Source: Selenomonadales bacterium (GTDB lineage Bacteria; Bacillota; UBA994). Taken from it: a DNA stretch of 35,935 nucleotides. Position 1 is the first letter of the stretch. Every line of letters begins with the position of its first letter. The stretch is taken from NCBI GenBank assembly GCA_018335585.1, contig JAGXRZ010000022.1, positions 1 to 35,935 on the forward strand. The letters run 5' to 3'. The translations under genes were made by a program, and so were the position numbers. Of the stretch, positions 16,566 to 24,236 are shown in pieces. Below the pieces are notes generated by a model, which did no database searches, had not been told where the DNA came from, and saw nothing but the letters and a program-made list of their open reading frames with translations.

Positions 16566-17048
16566 CTACGCCTGTGGATGTGGCGTAGCTTGCACGCGCA
16601 GCGCGACTTCAGGGTCGTCTAACAACTGCTCGGCGACCCAAGCGGTAACCTCACCCGTAATCTTGACACAATGCGCTTTGCGCTCAGCGCTCGCAAAGTC
16701 ATAGTCTTTGATAATCACTCTACAGCAAGTGCTGCCGTAGAGCGCTTTAACGTGGTCATGCAACCCAGCCGCAACCGGAAACATGCGCTCGTGCATAGGC
16801 TCGCCGTGGTTGCGGCCATAGGCCATGCCTAGTGCCATCGCTCCGCCGCTGATGGCACCGCATAAGCACTTAGACTTGCCTATCCCAATCGGGAACGCAG
16901 ATGCTAACTTGGTCACTTCCTTTGGCAGTGGCCAACCCAAAAGTTCGTTGATAGCGTGCACCACTGCTTCGGAACAGAAGAACTCGCCCCGCCGAAAATA
17001 CCCTTCTGCCTTTTCTCTTGCCGTAACGACCACTTGAGTTTTTTCCAT
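16566..17048 (-). CDS. C_GCAxxG_C_C family protein
   Basis: 160 residues. Conserved cysteines are C25 (FFCSEAV), C61 and C63 (CLCGAISGG), C108-C109 and C127, the spacing that names this family. The cysteines probably hold a metal or redox cofactor; members are often in anaerobes, sometimes as split-soret-like or redox proteins, but the function is not established. ATG 17048 follows GGAGGAGG by about eight bases; an upstream ATG at 17084 precedes that site and is unlikely. First gene of a unit with the TDT transporter. Confidence 0.85.
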   Translation of the reverse strand: MEKTQVVVTAREKAEGYFRRGEFFCSEAVVHAINELLGWPLPKEVTKLASAFPIGIGKSKCLCGAISGGAMALGMAYGRNHGEPMHERMFPVAAGLHDHVKALYGSTCCRVIIKDYDFASAERKAHCVKITGEVTAWVAEQLLDDPEVALRVQATPHPQA

Positions 17049-17082
17049 TACACATTCCTCCTCCAAGAATTTGACCCAGTCC

Positions 17083-17110
17083 ATTATATAACAAAATCAA
17101 ATAGATACAA
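17083..17110 (-). promoter_or_regulatory. Candidate promoter of the C_GCAxxG_C_C/TDT unit
   Basis: On the minus strand a perfect TATAAT (17088-17083) is preceded at 16 bases by TTGTAT (17110-17105). It lies 35 bases ahead of the ATG at 17048 and is AT-rich. The -10 is convincing and the -35 only partial. Confidence 0.55.
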
Positions 17111-17159
17111 TAAGAAAAATACATATTAACGCTCGAGCGGGAGGGAGTCGCGAATCGTG

Positions 17160-17188
17160 TTGACACCGCGGGTCGCGAGTGCTATTGT
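17160..17188 (+). promoter_or_regulatory. Promoter of the membrane protein/regulator/ABC operon
   Basis: A perfect TTGACA (17160-17165) lies 17 bases from TATTGT (17183-17188). The GTG start is 38 bases further on. It is divergent from the C_GCAxxG_C_C promoter. Confidence 0.7.
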
Positions 17189-17195
17189 ATAAATA

Positions 17196-17212
17196 AGTTT
17201 ATGACATAAACT
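17196..17212 (+). promoter_or_regulatory. Candidate operator for the winged-helix regulator at 17880
   Basis: AGTTTAT (17196-17202) and ATAAACT (17206-17212) form a perfect inverted repeat around GAC. It sits at the expected transcription start and touches the ribosome binding site at 17213, so bound protein would block transcription. Assignment to the regulator encoded in the same operon is inference. Confidence 0.5.
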
Positions 17213-17226
17213 AAAGGAGTGATCTT

Positions 17227-17883
17227 GTGGCACATTCGGAGTACGACAAACTGATAGACGACCTCGGCGTTATCCGTACGGCCATCGAGAAAAGCAGCGG
17301 CATCTTTCGCTTTCTCCGCTTGTCGCGCGCTATGGGCTTAGTAGGGCTATGGAGCGGACTAGGCATAGTGGTGCTGTCGCTTGCGATGTACGCCATCGAC
17401 ATTCGATATGGCGGGCTAGTTACCGCGCCAGCGTTAGTGCGCGGGCTCCTGTATGGTCTGGTTGGGCTCTTTGTCTTGGCAGTTGGGATAGGCAAAATTA
17501 TGCTAGTCATGGCGCAAGCCAAGAAGAGCTATCGCGATATCACGGTGCTCCGGCTAATCAATGAGGTCTACACCCCGCAGACCCTCCCCATCCTCATTCC
17601 GAGTGCTGTCGCGCTCGGAGGCGTGTTTCTTTTCCTCGTCAGTCGCGGGCTCGGTGTTTACATTGCGCCAGTCATGTCCATCCTGTTTGGCCTAGTCTTC
17701 CTCGCCTTTCACAACATTTTTTATCTCAGGAGCATGTTATACAGCGCTGCTTGGATGATTTGTGCCGGGGTAGTGCTGCTTTTTCTTGCGGAAAGCGCGC
17801 ATGTTGCCCTTGGCGTGGCCGTTACCTTTGGGCTTGGTTTTATGGCTCTGTACATGGGGGATAGGATCGGCGATAAGGTATGA
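17227..17883 (+). CDS. Integral membrane protein of the wHTH/ABC cluster
   Basis: 218 residues. A short cytoplasmic N-terminus (YDKLIDDLGVIRTAIEKSSGIFRFLRLSR) is followed by six hydrophobic segments in three pairs. GTG 17227 has AAAGGAGTG just upstream. The stop overlaps the ATG of the winged-helix gene (ATGA), so the two are translated together. That tight coupling, and the first position in the operon, suggest a membrane sensor or an anti-regulator for the DNA-binding protein. I do not recognise a specific family with confidence. Confidence 0.65.
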   Translation: MAHSEYDKLIDDLGVIRTAIEKSSGIFRFLRLSRAMGLVGLWSGLGIVVLSLAMYAIDIRYGGLVTAPALVRGLLYGLVGLFVLAVGIGKIMLVMAQAKKSYRDITVLRLINEVYTPQTLPILIPSAVALGGVFLFLVSRGLGVYIAPVMSILFGLVFLAFHNIFYLRSMLYSAAWMICAGVVLLFLAESAHVALGVAVTFGLGFMALYMGDRIGDKV

Positions 17884-18215
17884 CGGAGCGCGATACAACC
17901 GAGTTTGCCTTAGACAGCGTAATCCACGAGAAAGCAAGGCTTGCTGTACTTACGTATCTGGCTAGCAGCCGCGTATCGAGTGTGCCTTTTACCGAGCTCC
18001 GTGATGAGCTCAACCTCACCGCCGGTAATTTGTCGGTGCAGCTGCGCACGCTTGAGCAGGCGGGTTATGTCGAAATTGACAAGCGCATCGTGGGGCGCAA
18101 GCCAGTCACCTCAGTAAGCCTGACTGAAAGGGGGCATACTGGACTGCGCGAATATGTCCGGAAAATGGAAATCATCATCCAAAAACTCAGTTCGCCACTC
18201 AGGCCAGATTCATAG
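17880..18215 (+). CDS. Winged-helix transcriptional regulator (HTH_34, MarR/ArsR-like)
   Basis: 111 residues. The helix-turn-helix reads VPFTELRDELNLTAGNLSVQLRTLEQAGYVEIDKRIVGRKPVTSVSLTERG, followed by a helical end that probably dimerises. This is the compact winged-helix type that controls adjacent ABC genes in many Bacillota. It is coupled by ATGA overlap to the membrane protein before it. After it come a hairpin repeat (18223-18251) and the ABC ATPase gene. It likely binds the palindrome at 17196-17212. Confidence 0.85.
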   Translation: MTERDTTEFALDSVIHEKARLAVLTYLASSRVSSVPFTELRDELNLTAGNLSVQLRTLEQAGYVEIDKRIVGRKPVTSVSLTERGHTGLREYVRKMEIIIQKLSSPLRPDS

Positions 18216-18222
18216 TCTACAT

Positions 18223-18251
18223 GAAGCAAAAAGCTCCGTCCCTTTTGCTTC
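18223..18251. repeat. Dispersed hairpin repeat, copy 3 (reverse orientation)
   Basis: The exact reverse complement of 15572-15600. Arms GAAGCAAAA (18223-18231) and TTTTGCTTC (18243-18251). It lies eight bases after the regulator's stop and 30 bases before the ABC ATPase start, inside what should be one operon. A second TTTGCTTC follows at 18256-18263. Confidence 0.85.
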
Positions 18252-18281
18252 ACCATTTGCTTCAACAAAGGAGGGAAAACC

Positions 18282-19139
18282 ATGATTAATGTGCAAGGCT
18301 TGAGCCACAGCTACAAGCGCGGCGGGCCGTTTGCGGTCAAAGACGCTACATTTGCTATCGACAAAGGGGAGATTCTCGGTTTTTTAGGCCCTTCCGGCGC
18401 GGGTAAGTCAACTACTCAAGGGGTGTTGACCGGCCTGTTGCCGCTCCAGACAGGTCAGGTACAAGTCGCAGGCTTCGATATGCGCTACCCAAAGCGTGCT
18501 CTCTACAACCGCTTAGGCGTGTCGTTTGAGCAGTCTAATGTTTATGCTAAGCTGACGGCGCTCGAGAATTTGCGGTTCTATGCGCGCCTCTTCGACGTGC
18601 CTACGCGCGACCCCATGGAGCTCTTGCGCCTAGTTGGGCTCGACAACGTAGCCGACAAGCGCACCGGCGAGTTCTCCAAAGGGATGAAGCACCGCCTAAC
18701 TTTCGCCCGCAGCTTAATTAACAGCCCTGACGTTTGGTTCCTTGACGAACCGACAACCGGCCTTGACCCGGCGATAGCGCACGAGATTAAAGGCATCATT
18801 AAAGACCAAAACAACAGGGGCGTTACCGTCTTCCTCACCACGCACAATATGCAGGTCGCGGATGAGCTTTGTCATCGCTTAGCGTTTATTGTGGACGGAG
18901 AGATTAAGCTCATTGACTCGCCGCGCAACCTTAAGCTTAAGTATGGCGAGCGCGTAGTCGAGGTCGAGTACCGCGACGACGACGAGACGCTTAAGCGCGA
19001 GCACTTTTCGCTCGGCGACCCAGAGGAACAGGCGCGATTAAACGCCCGCTTAGCAAGCGGCAACATTGAGACCATGCACACAAAAGAGGCCACGCTCGAG
19101 GAAATCTTTATCACCGTAACGGGCCGAGGTCTAAGCTAA
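18282..19139 (+). CDS. ABC transporter ATP-binding protein
   Basis: 285 residues. P-loop GPSGAGKST, signature FSKGMKHRL, Walker B VWFLDEPTTGLD, switch His in TTHNMQVADEL; a C-terminal extension of about 80 residues resembles that of DrrA-type ATPases. The start ATG 18282 follows AAAGGAGGG. Its stop TAA shares a base with the next ATG (TAATG). It should energise the two permeases that follow. The hairpin repeat ahead may uncouple its expression from the two regulatory genes. Confidence 0.92.
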   Translation: MINVQGLSHSYKRGGPFAVKDATFAIDKGEILGFLGPSGAGKSTTQGVLTGLLPLQTGQVQVAGFDMRYPKRALYNRLGVSFEQSNVYAKLTALENLRFYARLFDVPTRDPMELLRLVGLDNVADKRTGEFSKGMKHRLTFARSLINSPDVWFLDEPTTGLDPAIAHEIKGIIKDQNNRGVTVFLTTHNMQVADELCHRLAFIVDGEIKLIDSPRNLKLKYGERVVEVEYRDDDETLKREHFSLGDPEEQARLNARLASGNIETMHTKEATLEEIFITVTGRGLS

Positions 19140-20173
19140 TGCAAAAGACACTGGCCTTGTTCCTGCAAGACGCTAGGCTGTCCCTTAAGGGAATCTACTT
19201 TTACATGGAGGTTCTTATTGCGGTTGTCTTTGTAGCGGTAATGCTCTTTTTGGTGCCCGAGAACTTCGAGCGCACACAGACGCTGCACGTGCTTCTTGAG
19301 TTATCTGAGCCTGCCCGCTCCGCCGTGGCACAACAACTTGCCGCAGAGGGCGCTAACGTGGTGCCAGCTCCTTCCCGCACTGAGCTAGAGCAGGCGATGC
19401 AGCGTAACCGAATGAGCGGAGGCTTAGTTGTATCTTCCGTCGGCGAAAAGCTAAAGTTCGAGCTAGTGCTGCAAGGTCACGAAAGCGAGCGCATCCGACA
19501 ACTGCAGCAGGCCTCACTTGAGGGGGCGTTTCTGGCACGTCTACCGAACGTTCGCGACGCGCTTACGACTACTACGCTGCAAATAGGCGCGCCGCGCCTA
19601 AGTGACAAGCGAGGCATTGTCCCCATCTACTTGACGATGAACGTAGCGCTGATGGGGCTGTTTATTATCGCAGCTTATGTCTTTCTCGACAAAGAAGAAG
19701 GCGTAATCAAGGCGCTGTCCGTTTCGCCGCTGGCCCCTTGGCAGTACCTAGCCAGCAAGATGATGGTGATGCTGTGCCTTGGGTTAGCTAGTGCGTTAGT
19801 GGTAGTTACGTTCCTTGGCGGCACGCCTAACCTCCTTTGGCTGGTCGGACTAGTTGTAGCCAGCAACTTGTTTGGCTCGGCGCTCGGGCTCCTCATTGCC
19901 AGCTACTTTGACTCCATGGTGCAAGCAATGGAGGTTCTATACACGTCCATGGTTGTGCTAATGTTCGCAGCCTACTCCTATCTGATGCCCGCATTCTCAC
20001 CCTGGTGGGTGCGCATACTGCCTACGTACTCCATGCTGTTTGCCTTTCGCGAGACGTTGCTGGTAGGGGGAGACATGCGGTTGGTGCTTATGACCATGCT
20101 CATGCTCTTATTGCTTGGGGCCGTTGCCTTCTACGCAGCAAATCGCCGCTATCAACGAACCATAGCGGCGTAA
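19139..20173 (+). CDS. ABC-2-type permease (ABC2_membrane_3), first of a pair
   Basis: 344 residues: an N-terminal membrane helix (YFYMEVLIAVVFVAVMLFLV), an extracytoplasmic domain of about 130 residues, then five helices from about residue 162 (IVPIYLTMNVALMGLFIIAAYVFLDKEEGVIKALSVSPL, the hallmark stretch). This is the layout of large ABC-2 exporter permeases. Start ATG 19139 overlaps the ATPase stop by one base. Probably forms a heterodimer with the next gene product. Confidence 0.88.
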   Translation: MQKTLALFLQDARLSLKGIYFYMEVLIAVVFVAVMLFLVPENFERTQTLHVLLELSEPARSAVAQQLAAEGANVVPAPSRTELEQAMQRNRMSGGLVVSSVGEKLKFELVLQGHESERIRQLQQASLEGAFLARLPNVRDALTTTTLQIGAPRLSDKRGIVPIYLTMNVALMGLFIIAAYVFLDKEEGVIKALSVSPLAPWQYLASKMMVMLCLGLASALVVVTFLGGTPNLLWLVGLVVASNLFGSALGLLIASYFDSMVQAMEVLYTSMVVLMFAAYSYLMPAFSPWWVRILPTYSMLFAFRETLLVGGDMRLVLMTMLMLLLLGAVAFYAANRRYQRTIAA

Positions 20174-20184
20174 GGAGGACGAAC

Positions 20185-21180
20185 ATGAAGCGAATACTCT
20201 CTATTGCGCGGCGCGACCTAAAAAGCGGTCTGCGTGACTTTCTGGTAGTTTACCTTATGCTCGCTCCAGTGCTTTTCGCTTTACTTCTGCGCCTCTTTGC
20301 CGGTGGCGTTGCCGCAAGTCCGCTTAGGGTAGCAGTGTTCGAGGACGGCGCGGCGATAGCTGCTGAGCTGGCGACTTTTGCGCATGTCGAGCAGTTCCCC
20401 ACGCGCGACGCCCTTGTTGAGCGCGTGTTGCGCATTGACGATGTACTCGGCGTCGTGGCTACGCCGGCGGGGAAAGAAATCATAGCGCAAGGCAACGAAA
20501 TGCCCGGCGCGGATGCAGCGTTGCGGAACGTCTTGCATCGCCTCGGCAGAGAGGAGGGCGACTTGCCTGTTATTGTGGCAGTTAGCGACATAGGGTTCGC
20601 AGTATCGCCTCTGCTTCTCCAAGGGGGGCTCCTCTTGGTAATCATGACGACAGTGTTTGGTGGTATGCTTATCTTGCTTAACCTCATCGAAGAAAAGATG
20701 AGCAACACCCTAAGCGCTATGAACGTCACGCCCGCGAGCCGCACGGAGTTTATCCTGGGCAAGGGCTTGCTTGGCTTTCTTACGCCCGTGTTTGGGGGAA
20801 GCGTAGCTGTCTATATCCTAGGGTTTAGGGACTTTAACCTGGCCATGTTCTTAGTGAGCATCGTGAGCTTAGCGTTTATTAGCTTAATCGTCGGCTTCCT
20901 GATTGGCATCACCAATGACGAGCCTATCTCGGGCATTGCCGCCATGAAGGGCGTGTTTGTACCTGTCTTTGCCTCGGTGCTGGGGGCGATGTTCTTAGCC
21001 GAGCGCTGGCAGTTTGTCCTCTACTGGTCGCCGTTTTACTGGGGCTACCTCAGCATGAACGCGATTTTGCTGGGTGAGGCGACGTGGGGGCAAGTTCTGC
21101 AGAACAGCGCGTTTATCCTAGCCATAACCGGCATCGTCTTTGCCTCCCTGCGCCCGCGCATAGCGCGTGGACTACGTTAA
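20185..21180 (+). CDS. ABC-2-type permease (ABC2_membrane_3), second of a pair
   Basis: 331 residues with the same layout as its neighbour: one N-terminal helix, an outer domain of about 110 residues, then helices beginning LLLQGGLLLVIMTTVFGGMLILLNLIEEKMSNTLSAMNVTP. ATG 20185 is six bases after AAGGAGG (20172-20178), which itself covers the stop of the previous gene. It is the last gene of the cluster; its stop overlaps by four bases the stop of the convergent aldolase gene. Confidence 0.88.
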   Translation: MKRILSIARRDLKSGLRDFLVVYLMLAPVLFALLLRLFAGGVAASPLRVAVFEDGAAIAAELATFAHVEQFPTRDALVERVLRIDDVLGVVATPAGKEIIAQGNEMPGADAALRNVLHRLGREEGDLPVIVAVSDIGFAVSPLLLQGGLLLVIMTTVFGGMLILLNLIEEKMSNTLSAMNVTPASRTEFILGKGLLGFLTPVFGGSVAVYILGFRDFNLAMFLVSIVSLAFISLIVGFLIGITNDEPISGIAAMKGVFVPVFASVLGAMFLAERWQFVLYWSPFYWGYLSMNAILLGEATWGQVLQNSAFILAITGIVFASLRPRIARGLR

Positions 21181-22049
21181 GGGGTTCCTCCGAACACTTT
21201 AGCGACTTCTTGGCGTTCTGCGGTTGTCAGCGGCAAAAGCGGGGGGCGGGGGTCGCCGCCGTAGTAGCCAAAGAGCTCGATGGCGGCCTTTAGGCCGGCG
21301 ACGCCAAAGCGCGCCGTGACGGCGTGGTTTGGCGCGAGGAGGCGCTGCTGCAGCACTCTTGCTTGCGCCAAATCGCCGGCGTTAAACAGCCTAACGATTT
21401 CTGTACACTCAAAAGGCAGGACGTTCGCGAGCGCCATCGTTCCGCCTACCGCACCCACCGTCAAAGACGCCAGCAAGAAGCTAGCTGAACCGGCGAGAGT
21501 AACGAACCCGCTTCGCACGTTTTGCACAATCTCGGCGATTTGCACGATGTTGCCGGAGCTGTCCTTTAGCCCGGCGATATTTGGATGCGTCGAGAGCTCG
21601 ATAACTAACTTCGCGCTTAAGTTAAGCCCCGTATTCTTGGGCATGTTATAGAGGAGCACCGGTATGGGCGAGGCTTCGGCCACGGTAAGAAAGAAGCGCT
21701 TCAGCGCTGCCTCCGAATATGTATCCTTGTAGTAGTAGGGGTTAAGCACCAGCGCGGCATCAGCACCGGCCGCGGCACAGGCGCGGGTCAAGCGCAGCGT
21801 GCCCTGCGTCGATTCTTCGCCCGTGCCCGCGATAACCTGAAAATTCGCCGGCAGCATTTCACGCGCCACTCGCACTAGCTCCGCCTTTTCCTCTCGCTCC
21901 AACAGACAAAACTCGCCGTTGCTGCCGCCGACGACTAAGCCGGACAGAGAGGTTGTTCCCCATTTGGCGACGTTTCCCGCAAACCTGTCCCAAGCGATAT
22001 CTTCTCCCGCAAAAGGGGTCGGCACCGGGGCGTAAATACCAGAGTACAT
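21177..22049 (-). CDS. DapA-family aldolase, 4-hydroxy-2-oxoglutarate aldolase (HOGA)-like
   Basis: A 290-residue TIM barrel of the DHDPS/NAL superfamily, with Schiff-base lysine K162 (IAGLKDSSG) and Y134 (LLYNMPKNTG). The active-site loop is GGSNGEF (41-47), not the GTTGE of dihydrodipicolinate synthase. That loop, the EESTQGT and ALANVLPFE segments and the C-terminal TARFGVAGLKAAIELFGYYGG closely resemble animal HOGA1, so cleavage of a 4-hydroxy-2-oxo acid to pyruvate plus aldehyde is likelier than lysine synthesis. Start ATG 22049 follows TAGGAGGTAG; an upstream in-frame ATG has no site. It is a single-gene unit after a terminator. Confidence 0.85.
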   Translation of the reverse strand: MYSGIYAPVPTPFAGEDIAWDRFAGNVAKWGTTSLSGLVVGGSNGEFCLLEREEKAELVRVAREMLPANFQVIAGTGEESTQGTLRLTRACAAAGADAALVLNPYYYKDTYSEAALKRFFLTVAEASPIPVLLYNMPKNTGLNLSAKLVIELSTHPNIAGLKDSSGNIVQIAEIVQNVRSGFVTLAGSASFLLASLTVGAVGGTMALANVLPFECTEIVRLFNAGDLAQARVLQQRLLAPNHAVTARFGVAGLKAAIELFGYYGGDPRPPLLPLTTAERQEVAKVFGGTP

Positions 22050-22081
22050 TGTTCTACCTCCTATGTGATTTATCGCCAAAC

Positions 22082-22120
22082 AAACGGCGAAGCGACTCTC
22101 CTGTAATCGCTTCGCCGTTT
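22082..22120 (-). terminator. Terminator downstream of the MacB/LolD-like ABC operon
   Basis: AAACGGCGAAGCGA (22082-22095) and TCGCTTCGCCGTTT (22107-22120) form a perfect 14-pair stem with an 11-base loop. On the minus strand a T-rich tail (TTTGTTT) follows. It lies between the ATPase stop (22147) and the aldolase start (22049). Confidence 0.85.
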
Positions 22121-22146
22121 TGCTGCTAATTCCTGCGCGACGGGGA

Positions 22147-22842
22147 CTAGTGTTCGCGCCGCACTATGCGCCGCAGTGTGCCATCCGCCAACTCGGCCGT
22201 AAAATCCGTGGCCCCGGCAACTTCGCTGTCGTGTGAGATGAGGATGATGGTGCGCTGCTCCGTGTCCACTAGATTGCGCAATAACTTAAGAATCTGCCCA
22301 CCAGTCTTTTGGTCTAGGTTTCCGGTCGGCTCGTCTGCTAGAATAACCTTGGGGTCGTTAGCTAAAGCCCGCGCTATGGCCACCCGTTGCTGCTCGCCGC
22401 CGGAGAGCTGAGCCGGGCGGTGGCGATAACGGCCCGAGCCTAGCTCCGCTAGCTGTAAGCATTGCTCAGCGCGTTTACGGCGCTGGGCCTTAGGATATCG
22501 CGCGAACTCGAGCGGCAGTTCTACGTTCTCGACAGCCGACAGGTTCGGGATGAGATTATACGACTGGAAAATGTACCCAAGCAGCTTGCGACGATGTGCG
22601 ACCAGACTCGCCTCAGAGAGATTGTGCATACTCTCGCCATGCAGATAGATTTCGCCACTGCTCGCACGGTCCAGCCCACCGATGACGTTTAGCAGAGTAG
22701 TCTTTCCGCTGCCACTTGGGCCGACGATGGAAGCTAGAATCCCCGCCGGAATTTCCAAGTCAACTTCGTCTAATGCGCGTACGACGTTGCCATGTAGTGT
22801 ATATGTCCGGCTTACTTTGCGTAGTTCCACGGCCTTATTCAT
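22147..22842 (-). CDS. ABC transporter ATP-binding protein (LolD/MacB type)
   Basis: 231 residues. P-loop [10 protein letters not shown]-loop in [21 protein letters not shown], signature LSGGEQQR, Walker [13 protein letters not shown], switch His in ISHD. The NLIPxLSAxENVELPL stretch is typical of the LolD/MacB/FtsE group, which works with FtsX-like mechanotransmission permeases, not translocating pores. ATG 22842 is seven bases after GGAGGTG. It overlaps the permease stop by eight bases and is followed by a strong terminator. Confidence 0.93.
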   Translation of the reverse strand: MNKAVELRKVSRTYTLHGNVVRALDEVDLEIPAGILASIVGPSGSGKTTLLNVIGGLDRASSGEIYLHGESMHNLSEASLVAHRRKLLGYIFQSYNLIPNLSAVENVELPLEFARYPKAQRRKRAEQCLQLAELGSGRYRHRPAQLSGGEQQRVAIARALANDPKVILADEPTGNLDQKTGGQILKLLRNLVDTEQRTIILISHDSEVAGATDFTAELADGTLRRIVRREH

Positions 22843-24145
22843 TGCGTAACACCTCCGCGGGCTTGAGTCGCAGTGCGAACAATGCAGGGAGTAACCCGCC
22901 AAGTAGGCCAAGCCCTAACGCCGCACCTAGAGCTTTGAGCATCAGGTCAATAGACAGACTGACAGAGACATTGCCTAGCTGTGCTTGCCAGACGCCGCCG
23001 CGCATAAGCGCCCCACCGAGTCCCCGCAGAGCCTGCATTCCGCCCTGCATGCCGCCTTGCAGCGGGCCGGCTAGGCGTTGTGTTTGCGGCAGGGCCTGGG
23101 CTAAAACCGTGGTGGCCAGAGACTGACCTACAGTCGCGAACAGCAGGATGCCCACCAAGGCGCCGATGGCTGCCAAGCTTACACTCTCCCAGGCAAATCC
23201 GGACAATAGGTCGCCGCTGCTTGAGCCTAGAGCCTTAAGCACGCCTATTTCACGTTGCCGCTCGCGGATGATGAGGAACATAGTGGCGCTAATGACGAGT
23301 CCCGTGGTGCCGAATGCTAACCATAAGCCCGTGTTTGTCGTGCCCCGCACGAGGTTCATAGCTTGGCTGACGCGCTCAAGCATCATTTCACCTTGCGAGA
23401 CAACGTCGGCACTTTCGCCTACGATTTCCTTGAGCGCCGCCACGACGCCCGACACATTAGGGAGGGAGTCGACCGTGATGTAAATCTGGGACAGCTGGTC
23501 GGGCATCTCAAGCACGCGCTGGGCTGTGTCAAGCGGTAAAAATACGCTGCCGTCTCCAAATTGAGTCCCGCTCGTGGCAATGCCAATTACGGTCATGTCG
23601 ACGCCGTTGACAGTAATTAGGCCGCCTAACTCAAGCGCACGGTTCTCGGCTATGGCGCTGCCGATGACGGCAACGTCCTGGCCTGCATCCTCCGCCGTAA
23701 AAGTGCGACCTGCTGTAATTTCGGCAGTGCCACCACCCATTAAGCGCAATCTCTGTCCCGGGACAATACCCATAACAGCCATGCGTTCGCGAAGGAGCGC
23801 TTCCACTATCGCCGGGTCGTTCATTTCCTGGCGGGTGGGCCTGCGCATCTGTTGAAAAACAACCATCGGCGCCACCTCTACTACATGCGGCACTTCTGAC
23901 ATGCCTTCAACCAGCGAGGCAGCCATAGGTTCGGCTCGCCCAAACCCGCCAAACGTACCTGCCGGACGAATCTCGACTAAATTACCCATTGAGGCTTCCA
24001 CCGTCTGCACTTGTTCCCCTACCGCCACATTGATGGCCATCATGGTGATACTAAGACAGATGGTCAAGCCGATGAGTAAGGCTACGGTAAGAGTACGAAC
24101 CTTGCTGCGCGTAATATTGCGCACGCCGCGGTAAACGTTATGCAT
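22835..24145 (-). CDS. ABC permease of the MacB/FtsX type
   Basis: 436 residues: N-terminal helix (SKVRTLTVALLIGLTICLSITMMAINVAVG), an extracytoplasmic MacB-like periplasmic core domain of about 230 residues, then three C-terminal helices with the characteristic REIGVLKALGSSSGDLL. The last two helices are separated by an unusual loop rich in Gly, Gln and Met (about residues 360-400). ATG 24145 follows GGAGGTG; a GTG at 24151 overlaps that site. Such proteins act in tripartite efflux or lipoprotein release; in a monoderm they more often serve peptide or antibiotic resistance. Confidence 0.92.
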   Translation of the reverse strand: MHNVYRGVRNITRSKVRTLTVALLIGLTICLSITMMAINVAVGEQVQTVEASMGNLVEIRPAGTFGGFGRAEPMAASLVEGMSEVPHVVEVAPMVVFQQMRRPTRQEMNDPAIVEALLRERMAVMGIVPGQRLRLMGGGTAEITAGRTFTAEDAGQDVAVIGSAIAENRALELGGLITVNGVDMTVIGIATSGTQFGDGSVFLPLDTAQRVLEMPDQLSQIYITVDSLPNVSGVVAALKEIVGESADVVSQGEMMLERVSQAMNLVRGTTNTGLWLAFGTTGLVISATMFLIIRERQREIGVLKALGSSSGDLLSGFAWESVSLAAIGALVGILLFATVGQSLATTVLAQALPQTQRLAGPLQGGMQGGMQALRGLGGALMRGGVWQAQLGNVSVSLSIDLMLKALGAALGLGLLGGLLPALFALRLKPAEVLRNE

Positions 24146-24236
24146 AGCCACACCTCCATGTACTTTCCACCATCTATGTTACCCGTGAGATGTCGCATAA
24201 GTATGGGAAAAGCGAATTTTTTCTGGGGGTATCTAA

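Noticed and set aside
9985-18251. Hairpin repeats as a CRISPR array
   Set aside because: The units are thousands of bases apart, in both orientations, with no regular spacers and no cas genes.
21177-22049. dapA for lysine biosynthesis
   Set aside because: The active-site loop and C-terminal block fit HOGA-type aldolases better, and no other lysine pathway gene is nearby.
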